From Pelagerythrobacter aerophilus (GTDB lineage Bacteria; Pseudomonadota; Alphaproteobacteria; Sphingomonadales; Sphingomonadaceae), in assembly GCF_003581645.1 (NCBI RefSeq), contig NZ_QXFK01000019.1, positions 496,001 through 560,000 on the forward strand: a DNA stretch of 64,000 bases, given 5' to 3'. Within the stretch, counting starts at the first letter, position 1, and each line of letters begins with the position of its first letter. Below, in pieces: positions 54,979 through 63,926 of the stretch. Under the pieces are notes generated by a model. The model was not told where the DNA came from and made no database searches. It saw only the letters and a program-made list of their open reading frames with translations. The position numbers and the translations under genes are program-made.

Positions 54979-55701
54979 ATGGCTCGCGTTGCAATCGTCA
55001 CCGGCGGAACCCGCGGTATTGGTGAGGCGATCAGCCTCGCGCTCAAGGCACAGGGGCGCACCGTGGTCGCCAACTATGCCGGCAACGACGAGAGGGCGCA
55101 GCGCTTCTCCGCCGAGAATGGCATTCCGGTCTACAAGTGGGACGTCGGCGATCACGAGGCATGCCAGGACGGCTGCCGCCGGGTGACCGAAGAGGTTGGC
55201 GATGTCGATATCGTCGTCAACAATGCGGGGATCACCCGCGACGGCACACTGCACAAGATGACCTACGACGACTGGAACGAGGTCATGCGGATCAATCTCG
55301 GCGGATGCTTCAACATGGCCAAGGCCTGCTTCCCCGGCATGCGCGAACGCGGCTGGGGCCGGATCGTCAACATCGGCTCGATCAACGGGCAAGCCGGGCA
55401 ATACGGGCAGGTCAACTATGCCGCAGCCAAGAGCGGTATCCACGGCTTCACCAAGGCGCTGGCGCAGGAAGGCGCGCGTTTCGGGGTGACCGTGAACGCG
55501 ATCGCACCGGGCTATATCGACACCGACATGGTCGCCGCCGTGCCCGAGCCCGTGCTGGAGAAGATCGTCGCCAAGATCCCCGTGGGCCGCCTCGGCCAGG
55601 CGGAGGAAATCGCCCGCGGCGTCGCCTTCCTCACCAGCGACGAGGGCGGCTTCGTCACCGGCTCGACGATGAGCATCAACGGCGGCCAGCACATGTATTG
55701 A
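54979..55701 (+). CDS. phaB: Acetoacetyl-CoA reductase
   Basis: Short-chain dehydrogenase of 240 residues reducing acetoacetyl-CoA to (R)-3-hydroxybutyryl-CoA with NADPH, the second step of PHB synthesis. The cofactor loop is TGGTRGIGEAI, the catalytic residues are Ser in NIGSINGQAGQYGQ and YxxxK in NYAAAKSGIHG. SINGQAGQYGQVNYAAAK is diagnostic of PhaB against FabG. A good ribosome site (GGCGGAGAG) precedes the ATG. No phaC or phaA adjoins it. Confidence 0.94.
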   Translation: MARVAIVTGGTRGIGEAISLALKAQGRTVVANYAGNDERAQRFSAENGIPVYKWDVGDHEACQDGCRRVTEEVGDVDIVVNNAGITRDGTLHKMTYDDWNEVMRINLGGCFNMAKACFPGMRERGWGRIVNIGSINGQAGQYGQVNYAAAKSGIHGFTKALAQEGARFGVTVNAIAPGYIDTDMVAAVPEPVLEKIVAKIPVGRLGQAEEIARGVAFLTSDEGGFVTGSTMSINGGQHMY

Positions 55702-55782
55702 GGTCGCAGACCGGCAGTCTCGTCACGCCGGCGGCTTCATCCGCCTGATGCTGGAACTGCCGGCCCTTCCGACGTGGCGCCG

Positions 55783-56556
55783 TCAGGAAATCCAGTAGCC
55801 GACCACCCGCCATTCCGAACCCTCGCGAGCCAAGGTGAGGGTTTCCGTGACATCGGCCCTGTTGGCGAAGCTGGTACGGAACTTGATCATCTCGTAGCCG
55901 TAAGGCGGCGCCGGCACGCCTTCCTGGCTGATCGCGGTCCGCGAAAGCACCTTGCCCAACGGAGGCCGGGCCTGCTCGGAAACCGAAGCCCATTTCTCGC
56001 TCGTGTTCAATTCCTTGAAAGCCTGGCCGGTCGCGTTCCAGCTTTCGTCCCAACGCCCTTGGTCGACAAGGGTAAGCCATTGGCGCGCCGCTTCTACGAC
56101 ATCGCCGCCGACTTCCCCGCCGGGAGCGCCGGCCTCGGCTGAGACGGCTTGGCCGTTCCTCGCCGCCGGTTCCCCGACTTGCGACAGGGACGTGAGCGCG
56201 AGCGTTGCAAGAATGAGAGACATGAGCATTCCTCCGATGATCCAGAAGCGGTGAGACCTCGCATCGAGACCGTTCGCCGCTGCTCCATCGTGTCCCACGC
56301 CGGGGGTGGGTGCGGCTGCCCCCATTTGCTTGCCTGCAAGAAAATCGGACCCTTCACTCTCCTTGGCGAGGAGCATTCGCGCCGCCTCGCGGCTGCTGGA
56401 AACCTCCATCTTCCGCCGCGCATGGCGCAGCCGCTCGTTCACCGTGTGAACCGAAATGCCGAGGCGCCGCGCGAGCGATTTCGCATCATAGCCGCGGACG
56501 ATCAGCCGCAGCGTCTGCTTTTCCTTCTCGGTGAGAGCCCGGTATCCTTCCGACAT
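55783..56556 (-). CDS. Membrane-tethered LuxR-type HTH protein with DUF4019 domain
   Basis: Protein of 257 residues in three parts. Residues 5-65 are a LuxR/GerE helix-turn-helix (LTEKEKQTLRLIVRGYDAKS, LARRLGISVHTVNERLRHAR). One membrane helix lies near 105-127 (FWIIGGMLMSLILATLALTS). The outer part from about 155 is a DUF4019 domain (AARQWLTLVDQGRWDESWNA, TAISQEGVPAPPYGYEMIKF). The layout puts a DNA-binding domain inside and a sensor-like domain outside the cytoplasm, as in ToxR-like one-component regulators. There is no receiver domain. Target genes unknown. Confidence 0.8.
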   Translation of the reverse strand: MSEGYRALTEKEKQTLRLIVRGYDAKSLARRLGISVHTVNERLRHARRKMEVSSSREAARMLLAKESEGSDFLAGKQMGAAAPTPGVGHDGAAANGLDARSHRFWIIGGMLMSLILATLALTSLSQVGEPAARNGQAVSAEAGAPGGEVGGDVVEAARQWLTLVDQGRWDESWNATGQAFKELNTSEKWASVSEQARPPLGKVLSRTAISQEGVPAPPYGYEMIKFRTSFANRADVTETLTLAREGSEWRVVGYWIS

Positions 56557-56677
56557 TCGCTCCCCGCGTTCGCATAACCTGATCGATCACGAAGGCTAGG
56601 CTGCGCCCCGGCAGCGGACCACCCCAAAAAAATCGTAGGGATTCGCTCGTCGAGGCGTCAGGCGGCGCCGGGTCGCC

Positions 56678-57118
56678 CTACGATTCCTCGCGAAAGATCT
56701 CTCCCCACATGCTGTAGATGAAGGTGGCGGACCAGGTGAGAACCATGAAACCGCCGAGCGAGAGCAGCATGATCAGCAGCCGAATTGCGCCATGTGCGTT
56801 TACCTGCGCGTATCCCAGCGTCACGAACGAACTCCCCGCGACATAGAGGTAATCGGCCGGCGTAGGTTCGGCCGCGGCGCCGAGCGAACCGGTGCCGGGG
56901 ATCAGGAGCAGCAACCACAGCATCAGTGCGCCGAGTGCGATCTCCGCGAGATGAAGAAGGCCCAGGCTCCAGAAGGTCGCGATGACGCTGAGGTGCGGGT
57001 GATCCTGACGTCGGGGCGTACACCAGCCGATCAGACGCAGACCGCTCATGTGAAATGCGCCGAGCACGCCGAGCAGAACGGCGCCGCCGGCAAGAACCAG
57101 GATTTGGCTTTCAGTCAT
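56678..57118 (-). CDS. Two-helix potassium-channel-like protein with altered filter
   Basis: Small membrane protein of 146 residues with four hydrophobic helices. Between the last two sits a pore-loop-like segment SSFVTLGYAQVNA, which resembles the TxGYG filter of potassium channels with Ala in place of the final Gly. The layout (HLAEIALGALMLWLLLLIPG, pore, LLIMLLSLGGFMVLTWSATF) matches short ion-channel proteins annotated in alphaproteobacteria. It lies 57 bp after the TIGR02588 gene on the same strand and may be co-transcribed. Confidence 0.7.
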   Translation of the reverse strand: MTESQILVLAGGAVLLGVLGAFHMSGLRLIGWCTPRRQDHPHLSVIATFWSLGLLHLAEIALGALMLWLLLLIPGTGSLGAAAEPTPADYLYVAGSSFVTLGYAQVNAHGAIRLLIMLLSLGGFMVLTWSATFIYSMWGEIFREES

Positions 57119-57175
57119 CAGTTTGCCCGAGACAATGTCTTCGCGCCGGCACCGGTTCCTCGGGGCACTGGCCGC

Positions 57176-57607
57176 TCAAGGCTCGGCGAAGCCCAGCGCG
57201 CGGACTTCGAGTCGGTGGCGGCGCGGGTCGTCCTCGAAGAACAGCCCGGCGTTCCGCGTCGATTCTCCCGGGACGTAATCCACCGTCGCCGTACTGGTCG
57301 CAGTCGTCCCGTCGGACCTGATCAGCTCGCCTTCGATCTCGACGGCCGCCGCGGTGGCCGACGAACGATTGCGCAGCTCGATTTCGACCACGTAACCGGC
57401 CCGAACGGGGGTGATCCGGCTGATCATGGCTTCGACCGCCGGCGGGGCGCCGTTGGAACCCGCCAGTCCTTCCCACGTCAGCGCGCCGAGCACCGCCAGA
57501 GTCAGCAGGAGCCCGACCCCTGCGGAAATCCACTCGAGCAGCGGAGGCTGCGACGACCGCTTGCGGCCCTGCTTTTCCGATCGCCCTTCGTGTCCGGTCC
57601 GTGCCAT
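57176..57607 (-). CDS. TIGR02588 family protein
   Basis: Protein of 143 residues with one N-terminal membrane helix (LLEWISAGVGLLLTLAVLGA) and an extracytoplasmic beta-rich domain (GYVVEIELRNRSSATAAAVE, IEGELIRSDGTTATSTATVD, DDPRRHRLEVRALGFAEP). This is the TIGR02588 family, found beside TIGR02587 proteins. Function unknown. The ATG at 57607 lies 11 bp after the TIGR02587 stop. Confidence 0.82.
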   Translation of the reverse strand: MARTGHEGRSEKQGRKRSSQPPLLEWISAGVGLLLTLAVLGALTWEGLAGSNGAPPAVEAMISRITPVRAGYVVEIELRNRSSATAAAVEIEGELIRSDGTTATSTATVDYVPGESTRNAGLFFEDDPRRHRLEVRALGFAEP

Positions 57608-57618
57608 CGGCTCCCCCT

Positions 57619-58482
57619 TCAGACCACCAGCCGCGCGATCGCCGCGCCGACTGCCGACGGAAACGCGAGAACCCCCGTGATCGAGGCGATCTGCGTCAGG
57701 TCTGCGCCATCCAGCCGTCCGAAAGTCCACAGCACATAGAGGCTGACGAGCAGCGCGATGCCGTACCCTGCAATCGTATAGCTGATTAACAACCGCCAGA
57801 AACCGCTCCCTTCCGGCGGCTGTTCCTGCCCGGCGAAGCCGACGCCGTAGACAAAGGCGTGAAGGATCAGAACCGAGAGGAGAACCAAGGCGATGCCGTG
57901 CCAGGGCGACATCTTGAAGCCGATGAGGATCATCTCTTCGGTTGGCGCCAGGTTGAAGGCGAGGAACAGCGCCCCTGCCACCATCAGGAACAACTGCCAG
58001 CCGTAAGCGCCGCGGCGCTCGGCTACATCGTGCTCGTCGTCCTTCTCCCCGTCCGTCTTGTCTCCCATCTGCCGGCGCGCGATGATCGCTCCGAAGCTGG
58101 CCGGGACGCTTTGCACTGCGATCTTGCCGACGATCTCACCCAGCGACATGCCCGGCAACAGGATACCGAAGACGGCGAGGGTCGCGGCGGAGGCGATTAC
58201 GCCCACCCCGTAAGCTGCCAGCGCGTCCAGCAGATCCTCCTTCACGCTGGCCGTTTCCTCAAAGCCGGAGAAGCGGGAGAGGCCGACCAGGATCGCGAAA
58301 TTAACAAGCAGGAAGAGAACGAGGCGCGTGCGGTCGAGATAGAAACCGAGGAACCACATCTCCATCGTCATCAAGTTGGGGAGGCCGAAGATGATCGCGC
58401 CGCCGAACGCACGGGCGAGACCGATCGCGTACTTCTTGTTGGGGTGCGCGCTCGCCGCCCGGCTAGCCATTCCAACATCCAT
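57619..58482 (-). CDS. TIGR02587 family integral membrane protein
   Basis: Polytopic inner-membrane protein of 287 residues with about seven helices. Its start (ARAFGGAIIFGLPNLMTMEM, WFLGFYLDRTRLVLFLLVNF) and the central NLAPTEEMILIGFKMSPWHG are hallmarks of TIGR02587. The family always occurs with TIGR02588 and its function is unknown. A consensus EcfG promoter precedes it by 31 nt, so the pair, and perhaps the channel gene, belongs to the general stress response. Confidence 0.85.
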   Translation of the reverse strand: MDVGMASRAASAHPNKKYAIGLARAFGGAIIFGLPNLMTMEMWFLGFYLDRTRLVLFLLVNFAILVGLSRFSGFEETASVKEDLLDALAAYGVGVIASAATLAVFGILLPGMSLGEIVGKIAVQSVPASFGAIIARRQMGDKTDGEKDDEHDVAERRGAYGWQLFLMVAGALFLAFNLAPTEEMILIGFKMSPWHGIALVLLSVLILHAFVYGVGFAGQEQPPEGSGFWRLLISYTIAGYGIALLVSLYVLWTFGRLDGADLTQIASITGVLAFPSAVGAAIARLVV

Positions 58483-58512
58483 GGCGGTTATGGAGGATCA
58501 TGCAGGAACATG

Positions 58513-58538
58513 AACGGACCGAGCAGGCGAGCGGTTCC
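58513..58538 (-). promoter_or_regulatory. EcfG-type promoter for the TIGR02587-TIGR02588 genes
   Basis: Minus-strand GGAAC, 17 nt, CGTT: exact consensus, with the -10 31 nt before the start codon at 58482. Confidence 0.7.
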
Positions 58539-58682
58539 TCCCGCTCCTGCGCAGACTCGTGGCATCGTGCGCTTGACAGCTCCATCGAAGGGATCCGGAG
58601 CCATCCTTGGCATGCTTATGCCCGGGCCCCCGCAACGTCAGCAAGCGCGCCACGCGGCGTCCGATCTGCTAGAGCTCACATT

Positions 58683-58916
58683 ATGGACGCGCCCTATCAT
58701 CCGCCGGTCAAGCGCTCGGTCGAGATCGCCGGACACAAGACCTCGATCAGTCTCGAACCGCTGTTCTGGGACATGCTGCGCGCCGCGGCAGAGCGCGAGG
58801 CCGTACCGCTCAATGCACTCGTCGCGCGTATCGACGAAGAACGGATCAGGGCCGAGCATCCGCCCGGCTTGGCAGGGGCGATCCGTATCTGGCTGGTGGC
58901 GTCTATGCGGTCCTAG
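58683..58916 (+). CDS. Ribbon-helix-helix domain protein
   Basis: Short protein of 77 residues. The ribbon strand KRSVEIAGHKTSISLEPLFW and helices DMLRAAAEREAVPLNALVAR, then GLAGAIRIWLVASMR, match the ribbon-helix-helix family common in alphaproteobacteria (relatives are annotated as RHH or aryl-sulfate sulfotransferase-associated). It may bind DNA as a dimer. No toxin gene is adjacent. ATG at 58683 gives the compact family length. Confidence 0.8.
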   Translation: MDAPYHPPVKRSVEIAGHKTSISLEPLFWDMLRAAAEREAVPLNALVARIDEERIRAEHPPGLAGAIRIWLVASMRS

Positions 58917-58945
58917 GCGGGCAACCGCCCGCCTGTGCAGGCCGC

Positions 58946-59176
58946 CTAGTAAGTCGCGGGCGGATCGCTTGCCGGGAAGCTCTCGTCGCTCGCCTCGTCG
59001 GCCTTGCTCCAGCCGCGCTTGGGCTTGTCGCGCATCGATTCGGGCCCGGCGTCACGCACGTTCGCGTTTCCCTGGTTCCCGGCGAAGGCCGGGCGGTCGT
59101 CCCCCTTGTGCTTCTCGTAGTACTTGTACCCGGCGTATCCGAGCGCTCCGAGCGCGGCGAGCTTCAGTAGTGCCAT
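58946..59176 (-). CDS. Small membrane-anchored hypothetical protein
   Basis: A 76-residue protein with a short N-terminal helix (MALLKLAALGALGYAGYKYY) and a hydrophilic disordered tail ending in KADEASDESFPASDPPATY. The final DESFPASDPP tail is widely shared by small sphingomonad stress proteins. A near-consensus EcfG promoter lies 24 nt before the start. Function unknown. Confidence 0.72.
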   Translation of the reverse strand: MALLKLAALGALGYAGYKYYEKHKGDDRPAFAGNQGNANVRDAGPESMRDKPKRGWSKADEASDESFPASDPPATY

Positions 59177-59199
59177 GATCGAACTCCTTTCCTCTCGCC

Positions 59200-59224
59200 A
59201 ACGCGGCATCGGGCGGAAAGGTCC
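59200..59224 (-). promoter_or_regulatory. EcfG-like promoter for the 76-residue protein
   Basis: Minus-strand GGACC, 16 nt, CGTT: one mismatch in the -35. Spacing to the ATG (24 nt) is consistent with the other sites. Confidence 0.5.
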
Positions 59225-59236
59225 GCAGCGGCGAAG

Positions 59237-60520
59237 CTACTCGTCGCCGATCCGTTCGACTTGCGCGCCGACCAGAGCGAGCTTCTCCTCCAGCCGTTCG
59301 TAGCCCCGGTCGAGATGGTAGAGACGCCGCACTTGCGTCTGCCCTTCCGCAGCCAGCCCGGCGATGACGAGACTCATCGAGGCGCGCAGGTCGGTGGCCA
59401 TGACTTCGGCGCCGGTCAGTCGCTCGACGCCGTGCACGATCGCCGTGCGGCCCGAGGTTTCGATGTTTGCGCCCATGCGATTGAGTTCCGGCACGTGCAT
59501 GTAGCGGTTCTCAAAGATCGTCTCGGTCAGCACGCTGGTGCCTTCGGCGCGAGTCAGCAAGGCCATGAGCTGCGCCTGCATATCAGTGGCGAGGCCAGGG
59601 TAGGGCGCGGTCGAAAGATTGACCGCCTTCAGCCGCCCGTTCGCGCCGATACGCACGCCGTTCGCCTCGCTTTCGGCATGAATGCCGATGTTGCGCAGCG
59701 CGTGCAGCGTCGCCTGCATCTCCTCCGCTTTCGCGCCTTCGAGCAGGACTTCACCGCCCGTGATCGCCGCGGCGCAGGCGTAGGAGCCGGCCTCGATCCG
59801 GTCGGCCATCACGCGGTAGGTCGCCCCATGGAGCCGCCGGACGCCATGAATCGTCAGGTCGGACGTGCCGATCCCCTCGATCTGCGCGCCCATCGCCACC
59901 AGCAGGTTGCACAGATCGACGATCTCCGGCTCCCGCGCGGCATTGAACAGACGCGAGGTGCCGTTGGCGAGGACGGCGGCCATCAGCGCGTTCTCAGTCG
60001 CGCCGACCGACACCACCGGGAAGTCGAACTCGCCGCCCGGCAGCCCGCCATCCGGCGCGCGCGCGCGAACGTAGCCCTGCGCGAGCTCGATCTCCGCGCC
60101 GAACGCCTCGATCGCCTTGAGGTGCAGGTCGATCGGGCGGTTGCCGATCGCGCACCCACCCGGGAGCGACACGGTCGCCTCGCCCATGCGCGCCAGCATC
60201 GGGCCGAGCACGAGGATCGAAGCGCGCATCTTGCGCACCAGTTCGTAGGGGGCGACGGTCGAGGTGATCCGCGGCGCTTCCAGCGTCATCACGCGGCCGA
60301 AATCCTCCGGCCGGGTGCCCTGGATCGAGGTCGTGATCCCGAACTGGTTCATCAGGTGCTGGAACCCGTCGATGTCCGCCAGCCGCGGCAGGTTGCGCAG
60401 CGTCAGCGGTTCTTCGGTCAGCAGCGCGCAGGGGATGAGGGTAAGCGCGGCGTTCTTCGCGCCCGAGATCGGGATCGTGCCCGCGAGCCGCTTGCCGCCT
60501 TCGATGATGATCTTGTCCAT
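59237..60520 (-). CDS. murA: UDP-N-acetylglucosamine 1-carboxyvinyltransferase
   Basis: First committed enzyme of peptidoglycan synthesis, transferring enolpyruvate from PEP to UDP-GlcNAc; 427 residues. [10 protein letters not shown] holds the conserved Lys22-Asn23, and Cys123 in [15 protein letters not shown] is the catalytic and fosfomycin-binding cysteine. [16 protein letters not shown] and the C-terminal [13 protein letters not shown] complete the family pattern. The in-frame upstream extension is not credible. Divergent from galU by 79 bp. Confidence 0.96.
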   Translation of the reverse strand: MDKIIIEGGKRLAGTIPISGAKNAALTLIPCALLTEEPLTLRNLPRLADIDGFQHLMNQFGITTSIQGTRPEDFGRVMTLEAPRITSTVAPYELVRKMRASILVLGPMLARMGEATVSLPGGCAIGNRPIDLHLKAIEAFGAEIELAQGYVRARAPDGGLPGGEFDFPVVSVGATENALMAAVLANGTSRLFNAAREPEIVDLCNLLVAMGAQIEGIGTSDLTIHGVRRLHGATYRVMADRIEAGSYACAAAITGGEVLLEGAKAEEMQATLHALRNIGIHAESEANGVRIGANGRLKAVNLSTAPYPGLATDMQAQLMALLTRAEGTSVLTETIFENRYMHVPELNRMGANIETSGRTAIVHGVERLTGAEVMATDLRASMSLVIAGLAAEGQTQVRRLYHLDRGYERLEEKLALVGAQVERIGDE

Positions 60521-60599
60521 GGTCGAGCGTCTAGCGTGAATCGATGCTTCCGCAAGGTACCGGTTGCGCTGATCCCCCGCGCTTCCTACTCCAATCGTC

Positions 60600-61472
60600 A
60601 TGAGCGCACGCAAACCGATCCGGAAGGCCGTGTTCCCCGTCGCCGGCCTCGGCACCCGCTTTCTCCCCGCAACCAAGGCGATTCCGAAGGAATTGCTGCC
60701 GATCGTCGACCGCCCGCTGATCCAGTACGCGGTGGACGAGGCGCGCGAGGCGGGAATCGAACAGATGATCTTCGTCACCGGGCGCGGCAAGACGGCGATC
60801 GTCGAGCATTTCGACACCGCCTTCGAGCTCGAAACCACCATGAGCGAGCGCGGCAAGAGCCTCGACATCCTCGAACCCACGCGCTTCCCGCCCGGCGATA
60901 TCATTACCGTGCGCCAGCAGGTTCCGCTCGGACTGGGCCATGCGATCTGGTGCGCGCGGGCCATCGTGGGCGACGAACCCTTCGCGATCCTCCTGCCCGA
61001 CGAGCTTATGGTCGGCAAGCCGGGTTGCATGAAGCAGATGGTCGAAGCTTACGAGGACGTCGGCGGCAACCTCATCAGCGTGCTGGAAATCCCGCGCGAG
61101 GAAGTCTCCAGCTACGGCGTGATCGACCCGGGCGAAGAGCGCGGGGCGCTGACCGAAGTGCGCGGTCTCGTCGAGAAACCCCCGGTCAGCGAGGCGCCTT
61201 CCAACAAGATCGTGTCGGGGCGTTACATCCTCCAGCCCGAAGTCATGCGCACGCTGGAGGATCAGGAGAAGGGTGCGGGAGGCGAAATCCAGCTCACCGA
61301 CGCCATGGCACGGATGATCGGCGGACAGCCGTTTCACGCAGTGACCTTCGCCGGCCGCCGCTTCGACTGCGGCAGCAAGACCGGTTTCGTCGAGGCGACG
61401 CTCGCGCTCGCGCTCGAACGCGAAGACATGGGTGAGGAAGTCCGCGCGATGGCCAGGCGGCTGCTCGGCTAG
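60600..61472 (+). CDS. galU: UTP-glucose-1-phosphate uridylyltransferase
   Basis: Nucleotidyltransferase of 290 residues making UDP-glucose for exopolysaccharide and lipopolysaccharide. The N-terminal [20 protein letters not shown] is the nucleotide-binding signature, with [40 protein letters not shown] and the FDCGSKTGF tail. It ends overlapping the stop of the convergent acyl-CoA synthetase by 3 bp. It may serve the exosortase-linked polysaccharide pathway seen at 36-38 kb. Confidence 0.95.
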   Translation: MSARKPIRKAVFPVAGLGTRFLPATKAIPKELLPIVDRPLIQYAVDEAREAGIEQMIFVTGRGKTAIVEHFDTAFELETTMSERGKSLDILEPTRFPPGDIITVRQQVPLGLGHAIWCARAIVGDEPFAILLPDELMVGKPGCMKQMVEAYEDVGGNLISVLEIPREEVSSYGVIDPGEERGALTEVRGLVEKPPVSEAPSNKIVSGRYILQPEVMRTLEDQEKGAGGEIQLTDAMARMIGGQPFHAVTFAGRRFDCGSKTGFVEATLALALEREDMGEEVRAMARRLLG

Positions 61473-63007
61473 GCGTCCTCGCGCGCCCTAGCGGCGTATT
61501 CGTCGCGCAGCTCGCGCTTGTAGAGCTTGCCGTTCGCCTCGCGCGGGAGATCGGGCCTGAAGTCGAACTGCTTGGGCATCTTGATCCGGGCGAGCTGAGG
61601 CGCGAGGAATTCGCGCAGCTCGGCCTCGAGCGCCTCGCCTGCATCGTCCATATCGCGCGGCTGGATCACTGCGACGACTTTCTCCCCCAGATCGGGATCG
61701 GGCACGCCGATGACCGCCGCGTCCATTACCTTGTCGTGCGTGACGAGCAGGTTCTCGATCTCCTGCGGATAGATGTTCACCCCGCCGGATATGATCATGT
61801 GGCTCTTGCGATCGGTCAGATAGAGGAAACCGTCGTCGTCCACGTGTCCGATGTCGCCCAGGGTCATCCAGCCTTCGGGGTGCATCGCCTCCGCGGTCTT
61901 GGCCGGATCGTTGTGATAGGTCGGGATCGTATCGTTCTCGAAGTAGATCAGGCCGTCTGCGCCCGGCGGCAGCTCCTCGCCCTCGGGCCCGCAGACATGG
62001 ATCTTGCCATGAAGCGCCGGGCCGACCGAGCCCGGGTGCGCGAGCCAGGCATCGCTGCGGATCAGCGTCATCCCTATTCCTTCCGATCCGGCGTAGTATT
62101 CGACCAGGATCGGCCCCCACCACTCGATCATCGCCTGCTTGACCGGGATCGGGCAGGGCGCCGCGGCGTGGATGGCCCGCTGGTGGCTGGACAGATCGTA
62201 GCGCGCCCGCACTGCATCATCGAGCTTGAGCATGCGCACGAAGTGAGTCGGCACCCATTGGCTGTCGGTCACCCTGTACTTCTCGATGGCGGCGAGTGCG
62301 GCCTCAGGGTCGAACTTCTCCATGATCACCACCGTGCCGCCAAGCCGGTGGACGGTGCAGCACCAGGCGAGCGGCGCTGCGTGATAGAGCGGCGCGGGCG
62401 AGAGATAGACCATCTCCCCATCCGCCGGCATGCCCGGCCCCATCACCGCCAGCATGACCAGCGCATTTGTAGCCTGGACGTCGTCGTCCTGCGGCGGCGG
62501 CGGACGAATGCCCTTGGGTCGGCCGGTCGTGCCTGAAGAATAGAGCATGTAGAGCCCAGGGTAGGGGTCGGCGATCGGTTCGGCGGGTTGCGCCGCCATC
62601 GCCGCTTCGAAGTCGGCGCTCCCCTCCCCATCGAGCACGAACACGGGCAGATCGGGGCATTCGCGGCGAATACCCTCGGTCACATCGGCAAACTGCGGCG
62701 AGGTGATCAGCAGCTTGGCGCCGCTGTCTTTCAAAATGTAGGCGATCTCCGGCGCGGTCAGGCGGGTCGAGATCGGGACCAGCATCGTGCCAGCGCGCTG
62801 CGATCCCCACACGAGCTGGAGATAGAGCGCGTTGTTCTCCATCAACAGCCCGAATGCGTCGTCGCGCTCCAGACCCTGCGTCCGCAGGAAGTGAGCGAAG
62901 CGGTTGGCGGTGCGGTCGAGCTCGGCATAGGTGACCGTCTCGCCCGAGCCCGCCACCACGATCGCGGGCCGGTCGGGGCGTGCTTCGGCGTGGGTGATGG
63001 GATGCAT
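61469..63007 (-). CDS. AMP-dependent acyl-CoA synthetase
   Basis: Adenylate-forming ligase of 512 residues. The P-loop-like motif YSSGTTGRPKGI, the adenine-binding YYAGSEGIGMT, the GWMTLGDIGHVDDDGFLYLT hinge region and the C-terminal lysine in LPREANGKLYKREL are all present. Members activate fatty or aromatic acids as CoA esters; the substrate is not assigned. Relatives near steroid and medium-chain acid genes are similar. Start at 63007 (MHPITHAEARPDRPAIVVAG) is typical. Preceded by a strong terminator from the upstream M23 gene. Confidence 0.9.
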   Translation of the reverse strand: MHPITHAEARPDRPAIVVAGSGETVTYAELDRTANRFAHFLRTQGLERDDAFGLLMENNALYLQLVWGSQRAGTMLVPISTRLTAPEIAYILKDSGAKLLITSPQFADVTEGIRRECPDLPVFVLDGEGSADFEAAMAAQPAEPIADPYPGLYMLYSSGTTGRPKGIRPPPPQDDDVQATNALVMLAVMGPGMPADGEMVYLSPAPLYHAAPLAWCCTVHRLGGTVVIMEKFDPEAALAAIEKYRVTDSQWVPTHFVRMLKLDDAVRARYDLSSHQRAIHAAAPCPIPVKQAMIEWWGPILVEYYAGSEGIGMTLIRSDAWLAHPGSVGPALHGKIHVCGPEGEELPPGADGLIYFENDTIPTYHNDPAKTAEAMHPEGWMTLGDIGHVDDDGFLYLTDRKSHMIISGGVNIYPQEIENLLVTHDKVMDAAVIGVPDPDLGEKVVAVIQPRDMDDAGEALEAELREFLAPQLARIKMPKQFDFRPDLPREANGKLYKRELRDEYAARAREDA

Positions 63008-63091
63008 CGTCGGTTTCTCTCCACTCACGGCGCCCTGCCGGCGTCTCGTTGTGATTCGAAACCTAGCTGCCCGCACAGTGGCGGCAAGAGA

Positions 63092-63121
63092 AAAGGCGGC
63101 GGGATCGCTCCCGCCGCCTTT
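63092..63121. terminator. Strong bidirectional hairpin terminator
   Basis: AAAGGCGGCGGGA-tcgc-TCCCGCCGCCTTT, a perfect 13-bp stem, between the M23 peptidase stop (63177) and the start of the acyl-CoA synthetase (63007). The A and T ends form a U-run on either strand. Confidence 0.85.
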
Positions 63122-63176
63122 CTGTCAGGCATCCTCTCCCATGCCTGCCTCCCGCCCCTCGCACGAGGGGTGAAAT

Positions 63177-63926
63177 CTATTCCTCGCCGCCGCCCATGCC
63201 GCCGCGGCCGGTCGCCAGCGCGAAAGCCTGCTGCGCTTCGGTTTCGACCATGTAGGGGATCGGATTGACCGCTTCGCCGTCGATGCGGATTTCGTAGTGA
63301 AGGTGCGGACCGGTCGAACGGCCGGTGGAGCCGACGTAACCGATCAGGTCGCCCTTCTTGACATGCTGGCCGTCGGCCACGGCAAGCTTCGACAGATGCG
63401 CGAAACGCGTCTGGAGCTTCGCACCATGTTCGATCTGGACGTAGAGACCGTAGCTGCTGAACCAGTCGGCGCGGCCGACAATTCCGTCGGCAGTGGCGTA
63501 AACCGGCGTGCCGGTGGCCGCTGCGAGGTCGACACCCTTGTGTGACCGGCGGCCGCCGAGCACCGGATGGGTGCGCATGCCGTAGTCGCTGGTGAGCTGC
63601 GCGCCATCGAGCGGCATGCGCGAGGGAACCGAAATACCGGTGCTAGCGACCGGCTGCGCGGCGCGATCACCGTCAAGCGAGCGCCAGCTGGCGAAGAGTT
63701 CGCGAAACTGCGCATCCCCGCCGGCCGGCTTTTGCGCTTCTTGTACAGGAGCGGTGATATCGGCCGCAGCTGCGGCACTCGAATTCGCCAGTGCCGGACT
63801 TGCGGCGATGGCGAGGAAAGCGGCGCCCGCCGCTGCCGCGGCTTTGGCGATCCGCCGATTGCTGAGAGTTGCGACCAAAACCCCGTCCTCTTTTTTGCGG
63901 CCCTTGAGCCACAGCGATCCGTGCAC
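63177..63926 (-). CDS. M23 family metallopeptidase (LytM domain)
   Basis: Exported peptidoglycan-hydrolase-like protein of 249 residues. A hydrophobic export segment (AAAAAGAAFLAIAASPALAN) precedes a linker and then the LytM domain: GMRTHPVLGGRRSHKGVDLA with the zinc His and Asp, and GPHLHYEIRIDG with the His-x-His pair. All catalytic ligands are present, so it should be active. Members cleave peptide cross-bridges or regulate amidases. GTG at 63926 is used as start; a TTG 16 codons later would give a shorter signal peptide. Confidence 0.85.
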   Translation of the reverse strand: MHGSLWLKGRKKEDGVLVATLSNRRIAKAAAAAGAAFLAIAASPALANSSAAAAADITAPVQEAQKPAGGDAQFRELFASWRSLDGDRAAQPVASTGISVPSRMPLDGAQLTSDYGMRTHPVLGGRRSHKGVDLAAATGTPVYATADGIVGRADWFSSYGLYVQIEHGAKLQTRFAHLSKLAVADGQHVKKGDLIGYVGSTGRSTGPHLHYEIRIDGEAVNPIPYMVETEAQQAFALATGRGGMGGGEE

